A DNA stretch of 64,000 nt. It comes from Eumeta japonica. Taxonomy: Eukaryota; Arthropoda; Insecta; Lepidoptera; Psychidae. Position 1 is the stretch's first letter. The number at the start of each line of letters is the position of its first letter. Made by a program: the position numbers and the translations under genes. The notes beneath the pieces were generated by a model. It had not been told where the DNA came from. It did not search any database and was given only the letters and a program-made list of their open reading frames with translations. Positions 35,960 through 48,012 of this stretch are shown here, piece after piece. The stretch spans positions 124,001 through 188,000 of the forward strand of contig BGZK01000717.1 of the NCBI GenBank assembly GCA_005406025.1, in the 5' to 3' direction.

Positions 35960-36260
35960 ACCGGATAACCACGATGTCAGTTATACTCGCGATCCCGACC
36001 CAGGTCTCGATTTCGATATTCATTACTGATACCCATCGTGGTCACGTTCTTGAATTTAATTCCGGTCTAGCTCTTAATCCCAATCCCCAGTTCTGCTCTT
36101 GGTTCCCATTTCGGTTTGGTTCTCCATTCCGATCAGACTCCCACTTTCGATTCCGTACACGGTCTCTTGTAAATAAGCCCATATAAACGATTAACCATAA
36201 TTAAAGTATCTTATGTATTAATCCAAAACATATTCTATCTGTGAGCAAAATTTCATTCAA
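35960..36260 (+). repeat. CT-rich quasi-tandem repeat family, copy 3
   Basis: Words such as GGTCTCGATTTCGATATTC, AATTCCGGTCTAGCTC, CATTTCGGTTTGGTTCTCC and ACTTTCGATTCCGTACACGG repeat with 10-20 bp variants. The 83-codon frame over it (serine/phenylalanine-rich) comes from the pyrimidine bias. Confidence 0.55.
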
Positions 36261-36724
36261 ATTTGTGTAGCTGTTTGTGACTTATTGTCACAATTGAGAC
36301 ACATTGAGACACAAATAGCCAAATATTTAAATAAATTTTTACATTTATGGTATTAGCAAAAATAACAATTTGATCGCCTAATTTTAATAGCATATTATAT
36401 ACACATTTATTTGTATACATATTATATACACATAATACATATACACATTTACGTAGCCGAAAGAAAGAACACGATGAGAATAAAAACAAACAAAACATAA
36501 AAGGAAACACTCTTATTAGAACAGGAACCAAACGATTTATTACTACGTGATTAAAAAAAATTAAGATAATTATTGATTGTCGTACACCAAATAAAAAAAA
36601 CAAATGAAAGGAAACAAAGAGATGATGAGATAATGCTAAATTAGCCAGAGAAGAATTCGCTGAAATAGGCCAGGCTGGATTTTGTTGGATGAGGGATATG
36701 AGATGTCATTAAGGAGTTACATAC
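36261..36724. other. Spacer
   Basis: AT-rich; nothing named. Confidence 0.4.
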
Positions 36725-37330
36725 TTTGGTTTTCGTTTTTATTTTATACTAGTTATTGCCTGCAGCTTCGCCTGCGTATATTTTTATTATTCATTTTATT
36801 ATTAACCAGTATTATTACTTGTATTTAATACTTTTGTCAGATCACTGAATATAGATAGGGTTTCATTCCTTCATACTTCCTAACAAGTTTATATATGAAA
36901 ATCAACGTTATGGAACTGAAGCCGTTGACAAAAAGTTAGTCAAAATCTTGTCTGAACCTTAATATATAAAAAACCTAAATTTTTCTCCTCAAAATAAATA
37001 CCTTTTTCGCAATGTTCCAAAAAAACCTCCATAACGACATGCATATCGATTTTTAAGTTTATTTTCACACCTTAGGGGTTGAATAAAAAACAATCTCGAA
37101 TATTTGCTTATTTGTTTTTAAGAGTACTTCTACGAAGTTTCGAGTCGAAATGTCTATTTAATATTGAAACTTTGAACCCCCATTTCATTCCTTTAGGGGA
37201 TGAACTTTAGCAATTCTTTCCTTATTCCCTGTCTACATCTTAAAGCGAACTCCTGTGTAAAATTTTAGCCTTCTAGATCGAATGGTTTTGCCTGGACGTT
37301 GATGAGCCAGTGAGTCAATCATTCAGCATT
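36725..37330 (+). repeat. Lepidopteran dispersed repeat (LINE-associated type)
   Basis: Starts TATACTAGTTATTGCCTGCA with CAGCTTCGCCTGCGT, then has TTTTCACACCTTAGGGGTTG, AACCCCCATTTCATTCC, TTTAGGGGATGAACTTTAGC and ends TTTGCCTGGACGTTGATGAG, CCAGTGAGTCAATCATTCAG. Each block is familiar from a widespread insect/lepidopteran repeat. No coding frame. Confidence 0.65.
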
Positions 37331-37939
37331 TTTCTTTTCATGTATATAAATTTTAAATTATTTGAATTTTCATTTAAATTCCTACACTCCGATTATAATA
37401 GAATTATTAAATACATAAATACTTTTTATATCAGAATACCAATAAATTTTATTCGATGTATCATTATATACATACGTTATGGTTTTTACGATATTATACA
37501 GCATGTTTTGACACCAGCTATGTAGAAATAATGTCTGAAACTAAATCTGACAGATGACTACCATTAGCCATCTCAATAATCAATGTAAATATTCTAACAA
37601 GAAATGTGCTTGACCAATGTTTTCATATATGGGTATCTTTGCGACATTGTCCTGTCGAGTTGTTTTGATCACTTCACCGTAGACTCTTTATTTACTTCCA
37701 ATTGAGAGACTCAAGTATTAAGTCCCGTGTGCGAGCAAGGTACTCTCAACGAAACATACCGCTTAATATACTCCCCGAGAGAAGGAGATAGTAGTTTGTT
37801 TGACTTCAGCCGAGCTAAGAAATAACATCAATTTTCCCGTATTCTGAGTTCGAACATGGTTGCTTTGAATTCAAATAAACGTCGCCGACAACTCGTCTAG
37901 CACAGCCCTTAACGTGACGGTCTAAGCAATCCTTAAAAA
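37331..37939. other. No recognised feature
   Basis: AT-rich spacer. Confidence 0.45.
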
Positions 37940-38200
37940 TATCATGACGAGCCGATTAAACCCAATCTACCTTCAGAGATATTTAGTTATTTGTGCTCAG
38001 TGGCGCGCGTCTAGCCGTGCGGGGCAGACGTGTTGCGCGCAATGGTGTCCCGCACCGTTCGGCCCGACGGCCCGGGCCGATTATGTGATTGTTCGGCACC
38101 GAGATCGCCGGATAAGACCCCGGTTTACTTTTCACTTTGCGGGACCACGCTTTAGACACGTGAGTTTTTGTCGATGCCCGTTAATGGGCCGATGACGAGA
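37940..38200. promoter_or_regulatory. GC-rich island with GGGCCGAT motifs
   Basis: CGGGCCGATTATGTGATTG, CGCCGGATAAGACCCCGG and AATGGGCCGATGACGAG, with GACACGTGAGT near 38156. Candidate regulatory element; inferred. Confidence 0.36.
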
Positions 38201-38609
38201 TTAGATACGTACGCTTTTCTGCTACACGATGTTTTAGTATAATTATACGTGTGATGGTGGAAGCGGTGATGCCGATGTTTGTTGATCGATCGTTGTCTTG
38301 ATTCGGTTGTTAGCGCTCCAGGGTTGTGGTTTAGAGTATTAGATACGAGATGTTCGGCAAAAATTTAAGATGTAAATAAAGAATTTGAGCTCAGAAGAAA
38401 GCACGAAAACATTGTTACTGACATTTACGAACCCAAAATTAGAGAAGGAACCGGATTTCTGTTTTTTAATTATTTTGTTAAAGATATCTTTTAAAAGAAG
38501 TAACTAATTAAAACTAGGCTTGCGGTTTCCGGGACAATTTTTTGAGTTCAAAAAGTATTTAAATTTTAAAAATCTCTAGGTTAATAAACCTGTAAGTTTT
38601 TAAAATAAC
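38201..38609. other. Spacer
   Basis: Nothing recognised. Confidence 0.4.
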
Positions 38610-39275
38610 ATAGCTGAAGAGTTAGAGATTGATCGTAAAACACTTTTGATCCATTCGAAAAAAGCTGAAAGACCCACGAGCTCACTGGAAAAAAATAAAG
38701 AATCGTGTACTGCTTTGCGATTCTATGTTGAAACGTAATAAAACAGAAGCGTTTTTGAAAAGATTGATCATTGTTGATGAAAAATGGATTAGCTACGACA
38801 AAAAACATGCAAAAAAGATCATGGTCATAAGGCAAGCAAGCTCCTTAGACTATAGCGAGATCCGGATTAACTCGCAATCAGTTGATGCTGTATGGTATGG
38901 TGGGATTGGAAGGGCACTCTATTCATTTGAGCTTTTACCGTAGTGAAGAACCATCAATTCGGATCTCTACTGCCAACAGCTGATGAGTGTTTAGCAAAAA
39001 GTGGAGAAAAAACGTCTGGAATTGATCAACAGAAAGGGTGTAGTTTTTCACCATCAAAACGCCAAACTACACATATCTTTAGCCACTCAGCAAATATTAA
39101 GAGAATTGGGTTGGGAAGTGTTAGAACATCCACCATATTGCCCTGCCCTTGCACCCTCAGATTTTTACCTGTTTTGGTCTCTTCTGTTTTGGTCCCTTCA
39201 TGATTCTTTAGGCATTGTTAAGTACTTGTCTCAGTTTTTTGATTTGAGATTTAATATATATATGCCATTTTACTT
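38610..39275 (+). pseudogene. Mariner transposase, decayed, 5'-truncated
   Basis: Three adjoining frames reconstruct the order of a mariner catalytic domain. An AEELEIDRKT helix near 38611 is followed by FLKRLIIVDEKW (first catalytic aspartate in DEKW, near 38775), then YSFELLP, YCQQLM, VEKKRLELINRKG, VFHHQN, WEVLEHPPY and APSDFYLF. The second catalytic aspartate of the usual HDN is replaced by glutamine (HHQN). Frame changes and stops fall around 38830-38950 and 38990, and the helix-turn-helix N-terminus is missing. Same subfamily as 31640-32042. Not functional. Confidence 0.88.
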
Positions 39276-40359
39276 CTTTTTTAGTTTTTTTTGACTTTTT
39301 GTAAAGTCAGATTTTCAGGAAATTTAAATTCAGTCGAGTCCTTTCAAGTCTCTATATATGAATAGCCAATCAAAATAAATATGAATAAAGTTAGTGGCCG
39401 TCGTATGGATGAACTGAACAATAGCAAGAATTTAATCAGTAAATATCTCACAACCTTATTGGACCACTGGCACGCGCGCAGTCACAAAACTGATTATCTG
39501 TCCAACAAACTTGCAAACACGTGCGTGTTACCTCTAAAGTCGTGAATATGTGCCACCATTAAACCAAACAACGCAATTTTCCGTTGAAATGTCGGCTTAA
39601 CCGACAGTCGCCGACTGCTATTGTTGGTTAATGAGCTTAGAAAACCAGTGTCTTTTAAAGTTTTAGTTTAGTTGTAGACGAATTTTATTATTAATCAATG
39701 TAATTTTCAATTTTTATATTTTTGTGGTACACGAGAATATGCACATTCATAGATTACAACGACAGATTAGACATAATATTATTGTGATTAAATTGCCACA
39801 TGTCTTGTACGACGTTATATTTTATTTAAGATTTTCATAGGTTATGATCTCGCTGGATAAATCTTATAAACTATATTTTTGTTGACTGCTCGTAAAAATT
39901 TGAATTGCTGACTACAGGCCTCCCTTAGTCTCAAAAAAATATATTAGGTTATAACCTTCACGCTGGATGGCTGTGTGGTAAGAGTTTTACGTTTTTCAAG
40001 ATAAGATACGTAACACCCTAAAATGGACATCGATGTTTACTAAGAGATTTGAATTTGCCTCATAAAATGATAATTTGATGACAACGTCTGAACGAGATGA
40101 GGAAGTGTTATTTTGATGGTCCCGTATTTCTTTTTTTGATTGAAAGAAAAAAATCTTTTTGCATTTACAACTCGATTCGATTGGCGGATTATAAAAATGA
40201 AGAAATTTAAAAACATTTTGATTACTTTCAACGTCTTTCGATCCTTCATTAAATTTATCTATCATTTGTCAATTTTGTTACATCGAAGTTAATTATTTTT
40301 TAGTTAAAAAGTTTGTAGGTATTCTTTTTAATACGCTTTTATTAGCTTCACTTGTATGT
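39276..40359. other. No recognised gene
   Basis: AT-rich. CGCTGGATGGCTGTGTGGTA near 39961 looks like a pol III A box of a SINE, without a B box. Confidence 0.35.
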
Positions 40360-40530
40360 TTGTGAGTTTGTGAGCTTGTTTCTTTGTAACCGACTCCTTT
40401 GGACTCGATTTCGTCCCACTTTGAACGGACAGATTTAATTCATACTTTACACACTCATCAAGAATCGGTGACAATACAATGATTTGATAAGTTTATCTCA
40501 TTATCCTGATCACGATCGCGATCAGGAACA
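40360..40530 (+). repeat. Lepidopteran dispersed repeat
   Basis: GTTTCTTTGTAACCGACTCC, GACTCGATTTCGTCCCAC, AACGGACAGATTTAATTC and GGTGACAATACAATGATTTG, in the order known to me from a common lepidopteran repeat. Confidence 0.5.
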
Positions 40531-41043
40531 CAATATTAGTTGTGTATTAGCGTAATTTCGTATTGACGAAGTATTCAGTTACCTAAATATTTTCAATAAT
40601 CTGAAAGTTATAATTAAGATGTTGGACATACATGTTAAGTCAAAATATTAATTTAAAATAAACTCATCCATTTCAAAAAGTATTCTAGTTGAATTAATAT
40701 TCTTAATTCAACTCCATGTAAAAACGTTAGAACTAGATTGTTTTTTAGAAAATATCACTGCAAATTTTCTATTTGTTTTAAGCAAATTTTGCAACTATCT
40801 CCCTTCTGTTGGAGATTTGCTATACTACCTGCATCAGCATTACTTTAGAATTTAACACCCCAAATTTTATAATGTTGTTCAAGAAGAATTTTACATCCGT
40901 ATACCCTCTGTCGGAGATTTACAATACTAATTACGAAACCTTAAAAAAATTTTTAACAATTAATCGAATTAAAAAGTGAAAAATAAATATAGCTTAAAAG
41001 AACTAAAAAACACGGTTTTAAAGCACATCAAACTAAAGAGTGA
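40531..41043. other. Spacer with short direct repeat
   Basis: CTGTTGGAGATTTGC(TA)TACTA (40807) and CTGTCGGAGATTTACAATACTA (40908) are about 101 bp apart. A GTTGAATTA..TAATTCAAC hairpin lies near 40689. No gene. Confidence 0.4.
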
Positions 41044-41233
41044 AAAATAATTCACAATATAAGCTGAAAAAATAATGAACAGTGACGAAAAGTACTAGTA
41101 TTATTGTCGAAAAAGCGTGGGGCGCTTTGTGCCACATTTTTCGTTTGTAGAACCCACGCTTTTTCCACAATAATACTAGTATTTTTCGTCATTGTTCATT
41201 ATTTTTTTTTCAGCTTATATTAAGAATTATTTT
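41044..41233. repeat. Long inverted repeat (MITE-like hairpin)
   Basis: Arms of about 78-81 bp (41044-41121 and 41153-41233) pair with about five mismatches and one 3 nt bulge, around a 31 nt loop (41122-41152). The inner arm includes ACTAGTATTATTGT and GAAAAAGCGTGGG. It is either a small fold-back transposon or a hairpin RNA source. There is no coding frame. Confidence 0.82.
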
Positions 41234-42499
41234 GATTGGAAAGGTGTCAGGACAGAAATTGTAAAAACCAAATTTCCCTCCAGGACATACTATAACCAGT
41301 GAATCCACTCCTGTGTGATATTAATTTCATTTATTGTAAAGGGTGAAATTCGAAGTTTGACTAGAAAAGTAATTTGTGAAACTTGCTCTTCCGATCATAA
41401 TCAGTGGCACGTGTCTGTGGTGGTTTTAGGATCCTTTTTTTTTCACACCTGTAGGAATGGATGACTGATGCGCAGACGCCGGTTAGGAAGTGCATAGCGT
41501 TCTATTACTGTGGCAGCCTTTACCTCGTAACATTTTGCTAAAACACATCTTCCTGCACGGTCTACTGCCGAGGTTTCATCACGTCGGACGAGAGTCCAAA
41601 CATAAATTTAAGGGACAAGGAAACCCAACTCGATAATCGAAGTCAAGTATATTATTTTTTTTGTACACAATGATTATCTTTATCACCTCTCCATGTAATG
41701 AAGCTGTGTCAGATTTATCGGGAGACTAAATATTTAATTACGAATACCATTAAGTTTGATAATTATCAACCTAATATTAAAATTTTGCACGATAATTTTT
41801 ATGTTTTTTCTCGACATTTGTTGTAGGGTGGTGCCCATTGTATTATAATTGTAAATTGAATGTTTATTAAAATTGACTAAATAATTAGGTATTTCAGCCC
41901 TAAAGGTAAACTGTAATATGCCAGGGGTCATATAAAAAAAATCATACATCCTTAATCCCATGTCTCTTAAATACAATCAAACATTGTTTATTGTATTTGT
42001 ATGCCTTTTATTTACTTTTGTTTTTGAATTTGCTTTTGAAACGTACTTTAAATTTTTTTTTGTTCGTCGTGAAAATAAAAACAGCTACCACCACACTGCG
42101 GTCAACCATTTGCCTTCAAAGAAGAAAACAATGGGGTCGATCTATGCTAAGTTATTTACCTCGAGCTGATAGAGCAGATCAAATAATAGCTTCCTTTTGC
42201 CACCCAATTGGTGACGACAGTCGTTACCGTAGGTACCAAACCAACGGTAGCGGTGACGACTTAAGATCTAGGCCTCTCAGTCTGATATGAAAGGTCTGTG
42301 TGAGTGCACAACCTCTATACTCTGAGGTGACACAAATATGTCATAATAATTCTAAAGAAAAATTCTGATTATGATTCATTTTAATGTTTAATAATTTAAA
42401 ATCAATACATGTGATGCATTTTTTTTGGAAATACCTTCAAATACGAAGTTAACTCAAGATAGCCACGTAGCGTATACCGCGAAGGTGGTCATTTGCTGA
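41234..42499. other. No recognised gene
   Basis: Mixed AT-rich sequence. On the minus strand a donor-like CTCGAG|GTAAAT near 42157 follows an open stretch of about 30 codons, without a clear acceptor. Confidence 0.35.
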
Positions 42500-42502
42500 T
42501 CT

Positions 42503-42552
42503 TGTGTGTGCATGTGCCTGTGTGTGTGCGTGTATTTGTGCTTGAGTGCATG
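42503..42552. repeat. Imperfect TG microsatellite
   Basis: CTTGTGTGTGCATGTGCCTG and TGTGTGTGCGTGTATTTGTG. Confidence 0.75.
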
Positions 42553-42579
42553 CGCGTGAAGTTGTCAAATATCTCCCAC

Positions 42580-42860
42580 AGGTATGTTGTATAAGGGAGC
42601 AGCGAGATGGCCGATAGCGCGCCGATCAGCCGCGCCGCCCACCGCTCTATTGTTTTAGGCGTCCGCTCACTCGGTATTCGCCGATAGCATCTGCGGCGGG
42701 ACGACAAAAAGCCGTAGTTCACCGCTCTGCGGACTCGCAAAGCCCATTTAAAGGGCGCTTAATATTTACCTGACGGTATTCAATGGGCCCACAAAGTCTG
42801 GCTGTCGCAGCGGCCGTACTCGCAGCCTCATTTAGACGTCGGTCAAAGGTTTAAAACGTT
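42580..42860. promoter_or_regulatory. GC-rich island with CCGATAGC motifs
   Basis: ATGGCCGATAGCGCGCCGAT, TATTCGCCGATAGCATCTGC and GCAGCGGCCGTACTCGCAGC. Two open minus-strand frames end at a CGTCAG|GTAAAT donor-like site near 42770, so a first exon cannot be excluded, but islands of this composition open frames by chance. Confidence 0.36.
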
Positions 42861-43889
42861 TCGCTTCGGTTGTTGAAAATAGTTTAACAAATTACGCCCT
42901 TTTTTGCATTAATCTCGAATGCCTTTTATTCCGTTCGGGACAGAATGAACGAGAAATGCCGCACTGACAAATATTATTGCGCGACTAAAAGCTAAGTTAA
43001 AAACATTGGAGTCATAATGTTTTTGCCGTTAGCCCGCCACATTTACTGGCGTTAACTGTTTTAGACAAGAGGGGGCTGACTGAGAGTTTAAACTACTATT
43101 TCGTTCGTATTGACCATCATTTAATTATATGATAATTTTTACCATCTGGTATCACATCCACTGAATCCTTTGTATAACTTTTAATTCCTTATAAAACTAA
43201 GTATAAAATGGGACGGTAGTTAGTCGGATAGTATACCATTTACTAAAATTAAAGCCTCTTTTATATATTTGAATAAAAGTGTAGTGAATGTGTTTTTCTT
43301 ATATCTATAAGAATACTAGACTAATGACTTCTTTGAATGGCAAATTAGATAGAGAAATCACTACTACCCAGTGACGTCATTGTGTAATAGAGCCATATGG
43401 AATAAATAATGTTTAAAGTCCATTTTCAAGAAAGGAATGACAAAGAATTTTGCGATGACGCCGTTCTTTGTTTTTTCAATGATTTTAATTTTGATTTCAT
43501 TTTTAGTCGTTATATCTAATCTGCCTAAATAATTCAACAATAAATATTCTAAATATCAGCGAACACGAGTACCCTATTGTTAAAAAGTTACACTTAAACA
43601 TTTGGTTTAGTAGAAACTTTTGTTATCATCTAACATAATAAATAGGGTTAATAAAATTATGATAGTGATGATACTTCAATTCTTTCAATAACGTTGAAAT
43701 ATCATTCTTGTACCTTTGATTCTGAAATTTAGAAATCCCTTGCCGACCCAAAAGTTTGAACTGTGTTCACGTTTCTCGTTCCTTGCTGTATTATCACACA
43801 TGATACCTTTGTAAATAATTAAGGTTTTTCTTCTAAGCGAACTAAAATTTGATGCAATAATCTGCACCAAGTTCTTTTTCATTTTATTA
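42861..43889. other. No recognised feature
   Basis: AT-rich spacer. Confidence 0.45.
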
Positions 43890-44010
43890 TCCGACTACGC
43901 TGAAGCCAAAAGTTGGGTTATGATTTCGTGTAGCTATATTGTTCATCTGTTTCCGCATAACTCCTAAGCTACTTATCACAACTGAACAAATGACGTATCG
44001 TTAGAAGCGT
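43890..44010 (+). repeat. Dispersed repeat with CCGACTACGCT motif, copy 2
   Basis: TTATCCGACTACGCTGAAGCC, GTTGGGTTATGATTTCGTG and TCTGTTTCCGCATAACTCC correspond block by block to 24336-24480. Confidence 0.5.
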
Positions 44011-44931
44011 CTTTACTATTCAATATTTGTCATTTAATAAACAGACAACTTACATATAAAATTTAATACAAAAGTACATAGATATAGCGTTGTTAATAAG
44101 ATAGCCGCGGTCATACGCCACCTTGCCCTAAGGGTCACTGCCGTTTTATTGTATTGTAATACTATAAAACGTACTGTTGTTTAAAAATTTGTCGCATACG
44201 ACCACGGCAGGTGCTATCCTCTGAACATGTATATATATTATATTAAAATATATACATGAGCTATCTGCTTATTAGTTAACAATTATTGAATGGCTTGTCG
44301 ATAAGAATTTCAGTCAAGTATGTTTTCTTGTTTTATTTCTTTCGGAACGCGATTTTTTATGGTCGGGTTGTAGTTTTTGTACTATTTTTTATAAAAAAAA
44401 AACCGTTAAATGGTGCGATATCTGTGAGATCATTGAAAGAGCCGTAATGAAACTATTTAAATAAGGCGCAGAGCTACTTATTCAGCACTTACAGAAACTT
44501 CAGTCGTTTTCAGTTGAGTCTTTTCGGACAAGCAAACAAATAGAGATTTTCGTCTACATAGATTACATTTAGTACACATAATAGTTGTAATCCATCCGTG
44601 GATGGCTAACTTTTTATTTATCTGTACTAATTATTCTATGTTAACAGTACACGTACTACAAAATTATTCACATCATAATAGACTTCTGTTTATTTATTTT
44701 AAACTGTTTTGTATTGTAGTTTATATAAATACGATAGTTAAACAACATATTATCTGGAATCTCTGCTTATCCTTTTCAAAAAACAGATACGAGCTTATAA
44801 ATTAAAATTAAAAAACCATAAACATAAACGCCAATGGGGATTTCTTATTATACAATTATTATTTTTTTCATGGCATTAACAAAAGCACGATACCGAATAT
44901 TTGTTCAATAATCGCATTTGTTTAATTTCAG
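44011..44931. other. No recognised gene; probable intron end
   Basis: AT-rich; includes a CATGTATATATA..TATATACATG hairpin near 44226-44258. It ends in the acceptor TTGTTTAATTTCAG. Confidence 0.4.
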
Positions 44932-44990
44932 GTGAGTATTCCTCTGGAAATTCCGTCATCGGACAAAAGGGCCGAAATCGTCTTCTTAGC
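44932..44990 (+). CDS. Second internal coding exon of the same unrecognised gene
   Basis: A 59 nt exon with a good acceptor (TTGTTTAATTTCAG) and a near-consensus donor (AGC|GTAAGT). It begins with two bases that complete the glycine codon left open by the exon at 26040, then reads EYSSGNSVIGQKGRNRLLS and ends in phase 0. A basic, serine- and asparagine-containing peptide of this size shows no domain. The intron from 26176 to 44931 would be about 18.8 kb. The next exon is not seen in the remaining 19 kb. The protein is not recognised; a gene with very long introns is inferred from phase-consistent splicing. Confidence 0.66.
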
Positions 44991-45139
44991 GTAAGTGTTT
45001 AATTAGCGTAAATGTTCTGTCATCGTTTTAACTTAACAAGCTCTATAACGGTAGGTACAAATATATATTGTCTTAGAGGTGAACTGAATAGGTACTATGA
45101 ATTATTACGGCATACGGTGTTATTTCGTGGAAATTGTTA
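44991..45139. other. Probable intron start
   Basis: Follows the GTAAGTGT donor; nothing else seen. Confidence 0.4.
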
Positions 45140-45300
45140 GACGCTTGCCTGCGACATGCAACACATGCAGCATGCCATCCACTGCAGGCTCTCAAATCTA
45201 TTCTTTCACTACAAATTCGCATCCGAAGAATTGAGTATTGATTCGAGAGGATTGACGGACATCGAACACCTAAGCAAGTGTTAATTTTGTATTTATCTTA
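45140..45300 (+). repeat. Dispersed repeat, copy B
   Basis: CATGCAGCATGCCATCCACT, CTCAAATCTATTCTTTCAC, GATTCGAGAGGATTGACGG and CACCTAAGCAAGTGTTAAT. It matches the minus strand of 11048-11225. Confidence 0.6.
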
Positions 45301-46732
45301 ACAGCCACGAATTAAATAGTTTCACCTGCTCAGCTTTAGACTTACCGTTTTTGAGTATGTATTGCATTTTATATGAAGAACTATGAGCTTTTACCAACGA
45401 CATATTTTAACATTTATGTAAAATATGTATTCTAATGATAATTTAGACGAGACAGAAAATTTAAAGGAAACAATGAAACATGGAATAGAATCTTTAAAAC
45501 AGAAAATAAATTAATAAGTAAGCATCTCGCCAGCGCGAACAATTCTTGTTCACAAACACACAGCCACAGTCGCACTACAGACGTAGTAAAGTTGACAGAG
45601 CGGAGTCGGTAAATGCTATAGCGCTGTAATAGATGAAAGACAAAAGTACACTGAACCTGTAACAGATACGCATAAATAAGAGAAAATATTAATATGGATA
45701 TTGAAGATGTTCATATACGTAATAAGACTGAAACTCGTGTAAATGGCGATAACTGGCCGAGCAATAAAGAAGGTCGCCGTGGGAGTATAAAATGCGAGTG
45801 CCGATCACGGGAGAATTGATCAAATAGTCTTTCACTTAAGTTAAATTTAAACATCCGCTGATATTATAATTTTGTAGTGTATTTCAGCAGTAAGGTTAAA
45901 ACTTAACAATAACAAGAAATGACATATAAAACGGAATGCCAATATAATTTCGAACATATTTGAGAACATTAAGAATATTAAAAAGTTACATAGTGCCTTT
46001 GTCCAAAAGAAATCCAAAAAGTATTTTTACCGCACTTGGAATTTAGAATACGTCAATTGAATTAGTCACCACCTCCCATTATCTGTGTAGAGTCATCTCT
46101 GATATTTCGCTGTTAATTAACGTCATGAGCGGGTCCGTAGACTGCGCAGGACCACTGAGTAAAATCCCCATTCACATACCGCATAACTCATTTAGATGGT
46201 CCCTTTTATTTAAAACGTAACATTGTACAACTAAATATCGACAGAACAGTTTTCTGTATAAAGTCTGCAATGTAATGAATGAGTTCGCTTGATCAGTTAA
46301 GTTAAACCCGATCTCTCCTTGAGTTACTCTATGATCAGACGCTGTACGTCAGATATGTTCTTTGATTCCCAAACTTTGCCACTTAAGATATATTGATGTG
46401 AGTTTTTGTGAGATTATTCTCAAATAATTACTTTTTTCTATACTATTTTTTAGGCGCTCTTATTATATTACGTTGTAGTATATAATTCATATGTACGATA
46501 GGATATATATCATTAAAATCTTTTTTCGCTTGTATATTTCAACTAATTGCTGTTTTTATTTAGAAGTGAAAACTCGTAACAGTCAAATATAGATTTTAAT
46601 GTAACTACTATAATGTAGCTCATCTAACAAGATAAGATACAGGCTATAATTTAAAAAAATACTAGCATCTGCGTTGGCTTCATTGAAATTAGTAACGTGA
46701 CCAGTAGCCAAAGCGGAATTTAACGGAAAACA
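45301..46732. other. No recognised gene; TATA-like site at 45786
   Basis: GGGAGTATAAAATGCGAGTG near 45781 is a good TATA box, followed about 45 bp later by AGTCTTTCACTT. No open frame follows. The segment 46125-46185 (GAGCGGGTCCGTAGACTGCG) looks like a dispersed repeat. Confidence 0.3.
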
Positions 46733-46940
46733 TGAAGTGGATTCGAGAACCAGAGACGGAACCGACAGCAATACCGAGATAATGATCATAATCGTGACCG
46801 AAATTGGAATCAAAAGAATTGCAATATTGAAATTGAGAACGGGACATGCATTGGGATCCGCGACACATCGATCGATATAAAAGATGAAGGAATTTCTCTA
46901 TTTCCACACGGGCAAAGCTGCGGGCAGAAGTTATTAGTTA
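46733..46940 (-). repeat. CT-rich quasi-tandem repeat family, copy 4 (reverse)
   Basis: GA-rich on the + strand (GATTCGAGAACCAGAGACGG, CGTGACCGAAATTGGAATC, TTGAGAACGGGACATGC), ending with the reversed CGGGCAAAGCTGCGGGCAG block that marks the start of the other copies. Confidence 0.52.
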
Positions 46941-47690
46941 TGTATCATGTTATGTAGAAGCTGTAAATTTTCCATAAATAAATGAAAATACGGCGTAGGT
47001 TAGAGGATACATCGACTAAAACCTATTCTTTTAGAGTAGAAAGAGCTGAGAGGGCCATAGCACAAACAATGCTTATTAAACCTTCTAGATATCTAATGGA
47101 TGAATTATATCCTCATGCTTAAGTGATAAAAGTTAGACAATTTTACTTTGCAGCTGTTCTCCAAAAAATTCCATAAATCTCTTAGTCACTTAAAGAAGTT
47201 GCACCCGTAACTAAAACTACTTCTAGTCAGTTATATATTCAAGAAATAAGGCTGAAAACAATATCTTTATATCCAGTATCTAATATAACAAGATCCTTCA
47301 TATTTTTTGAATTTTTTTAATTTTTTAACGATAAAAAAAAAGTAACATACCTTAAAAGATAATATCAGCACATAGGTTTATTTCTTAACCCCCATTCGCG
47401 GTCAAAGAAATCTTTCATTTTTTTTAATTGTATAGTATTTTTAATTGCCCATAACAAATCAAATATTTAATAAGTCTATATCTATATAATCCTAGCAAGT
47501 GAAGATGTAACAAAAGCATTATTATAAAAGTACAAATGTTTATATTTCATTAATCTATACACTAAACACGGTGATAATTTGTACAGTTGTGTTTTTGAAA
47601 CACTAAAAGTGCCACATTTCCCTACTCAACATTGATGGACCACTATAAGGAATAAAGAGGAACTTTTTTATTTATCTTATTTATGACATT
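46941..47690. other. No recognised feature
   Basis: AT-rich spacer. Confidence 0.45.
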
Positions 47691-48012
47691 ATTGAGGGGC
47701 AAACGATCATGCAAGCCACCAGAGTAGTTAGTCAACGCAGCCCATGGACACTCGCAACTCCAGAGGAGCCACCAGGGCGTTACCGGCCTCTTGGGTAGAA
47801 ATAGGATATTTGATGCAGGGGAGAGTGGGCTGATAAAAGTAAGTTGTGGAGTGATCAAAGGGAGTTGACCCACCGGAACTCTCACTTACTGGACGAAACG
47901 CAAAGGAGGAAATTATTACTTCACGCCTGGATTCTATGAGAGGGCTGTCAAATCGGCCCAAATCACTCGTTGCAGCTAACTTGACTACAGCATGACCCTC
48001 ACAAAGTATTTT
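47691..48012 (+). repeat. CCGCCGCCCATGGAC dispersed repeat, copy 2
   Basis: TTGAGGGGCAAACGATCATG, CAGCCCATGGACACTCGC, CCAGAGGAGCCACCAGGGC and CTCACTTACTGGACGAAACG. It is the longest of the four copies and shares its right end (GTATTTTCATTTTTT) with copy 1. Confidence 0.72.

Noticed and set aside
42163..42300. Minus-strand open stretch ending at CTCGAG|GTAAAT
   Set aside because: Two frames are open at once and no acceptor is visible; it may be a repeat.
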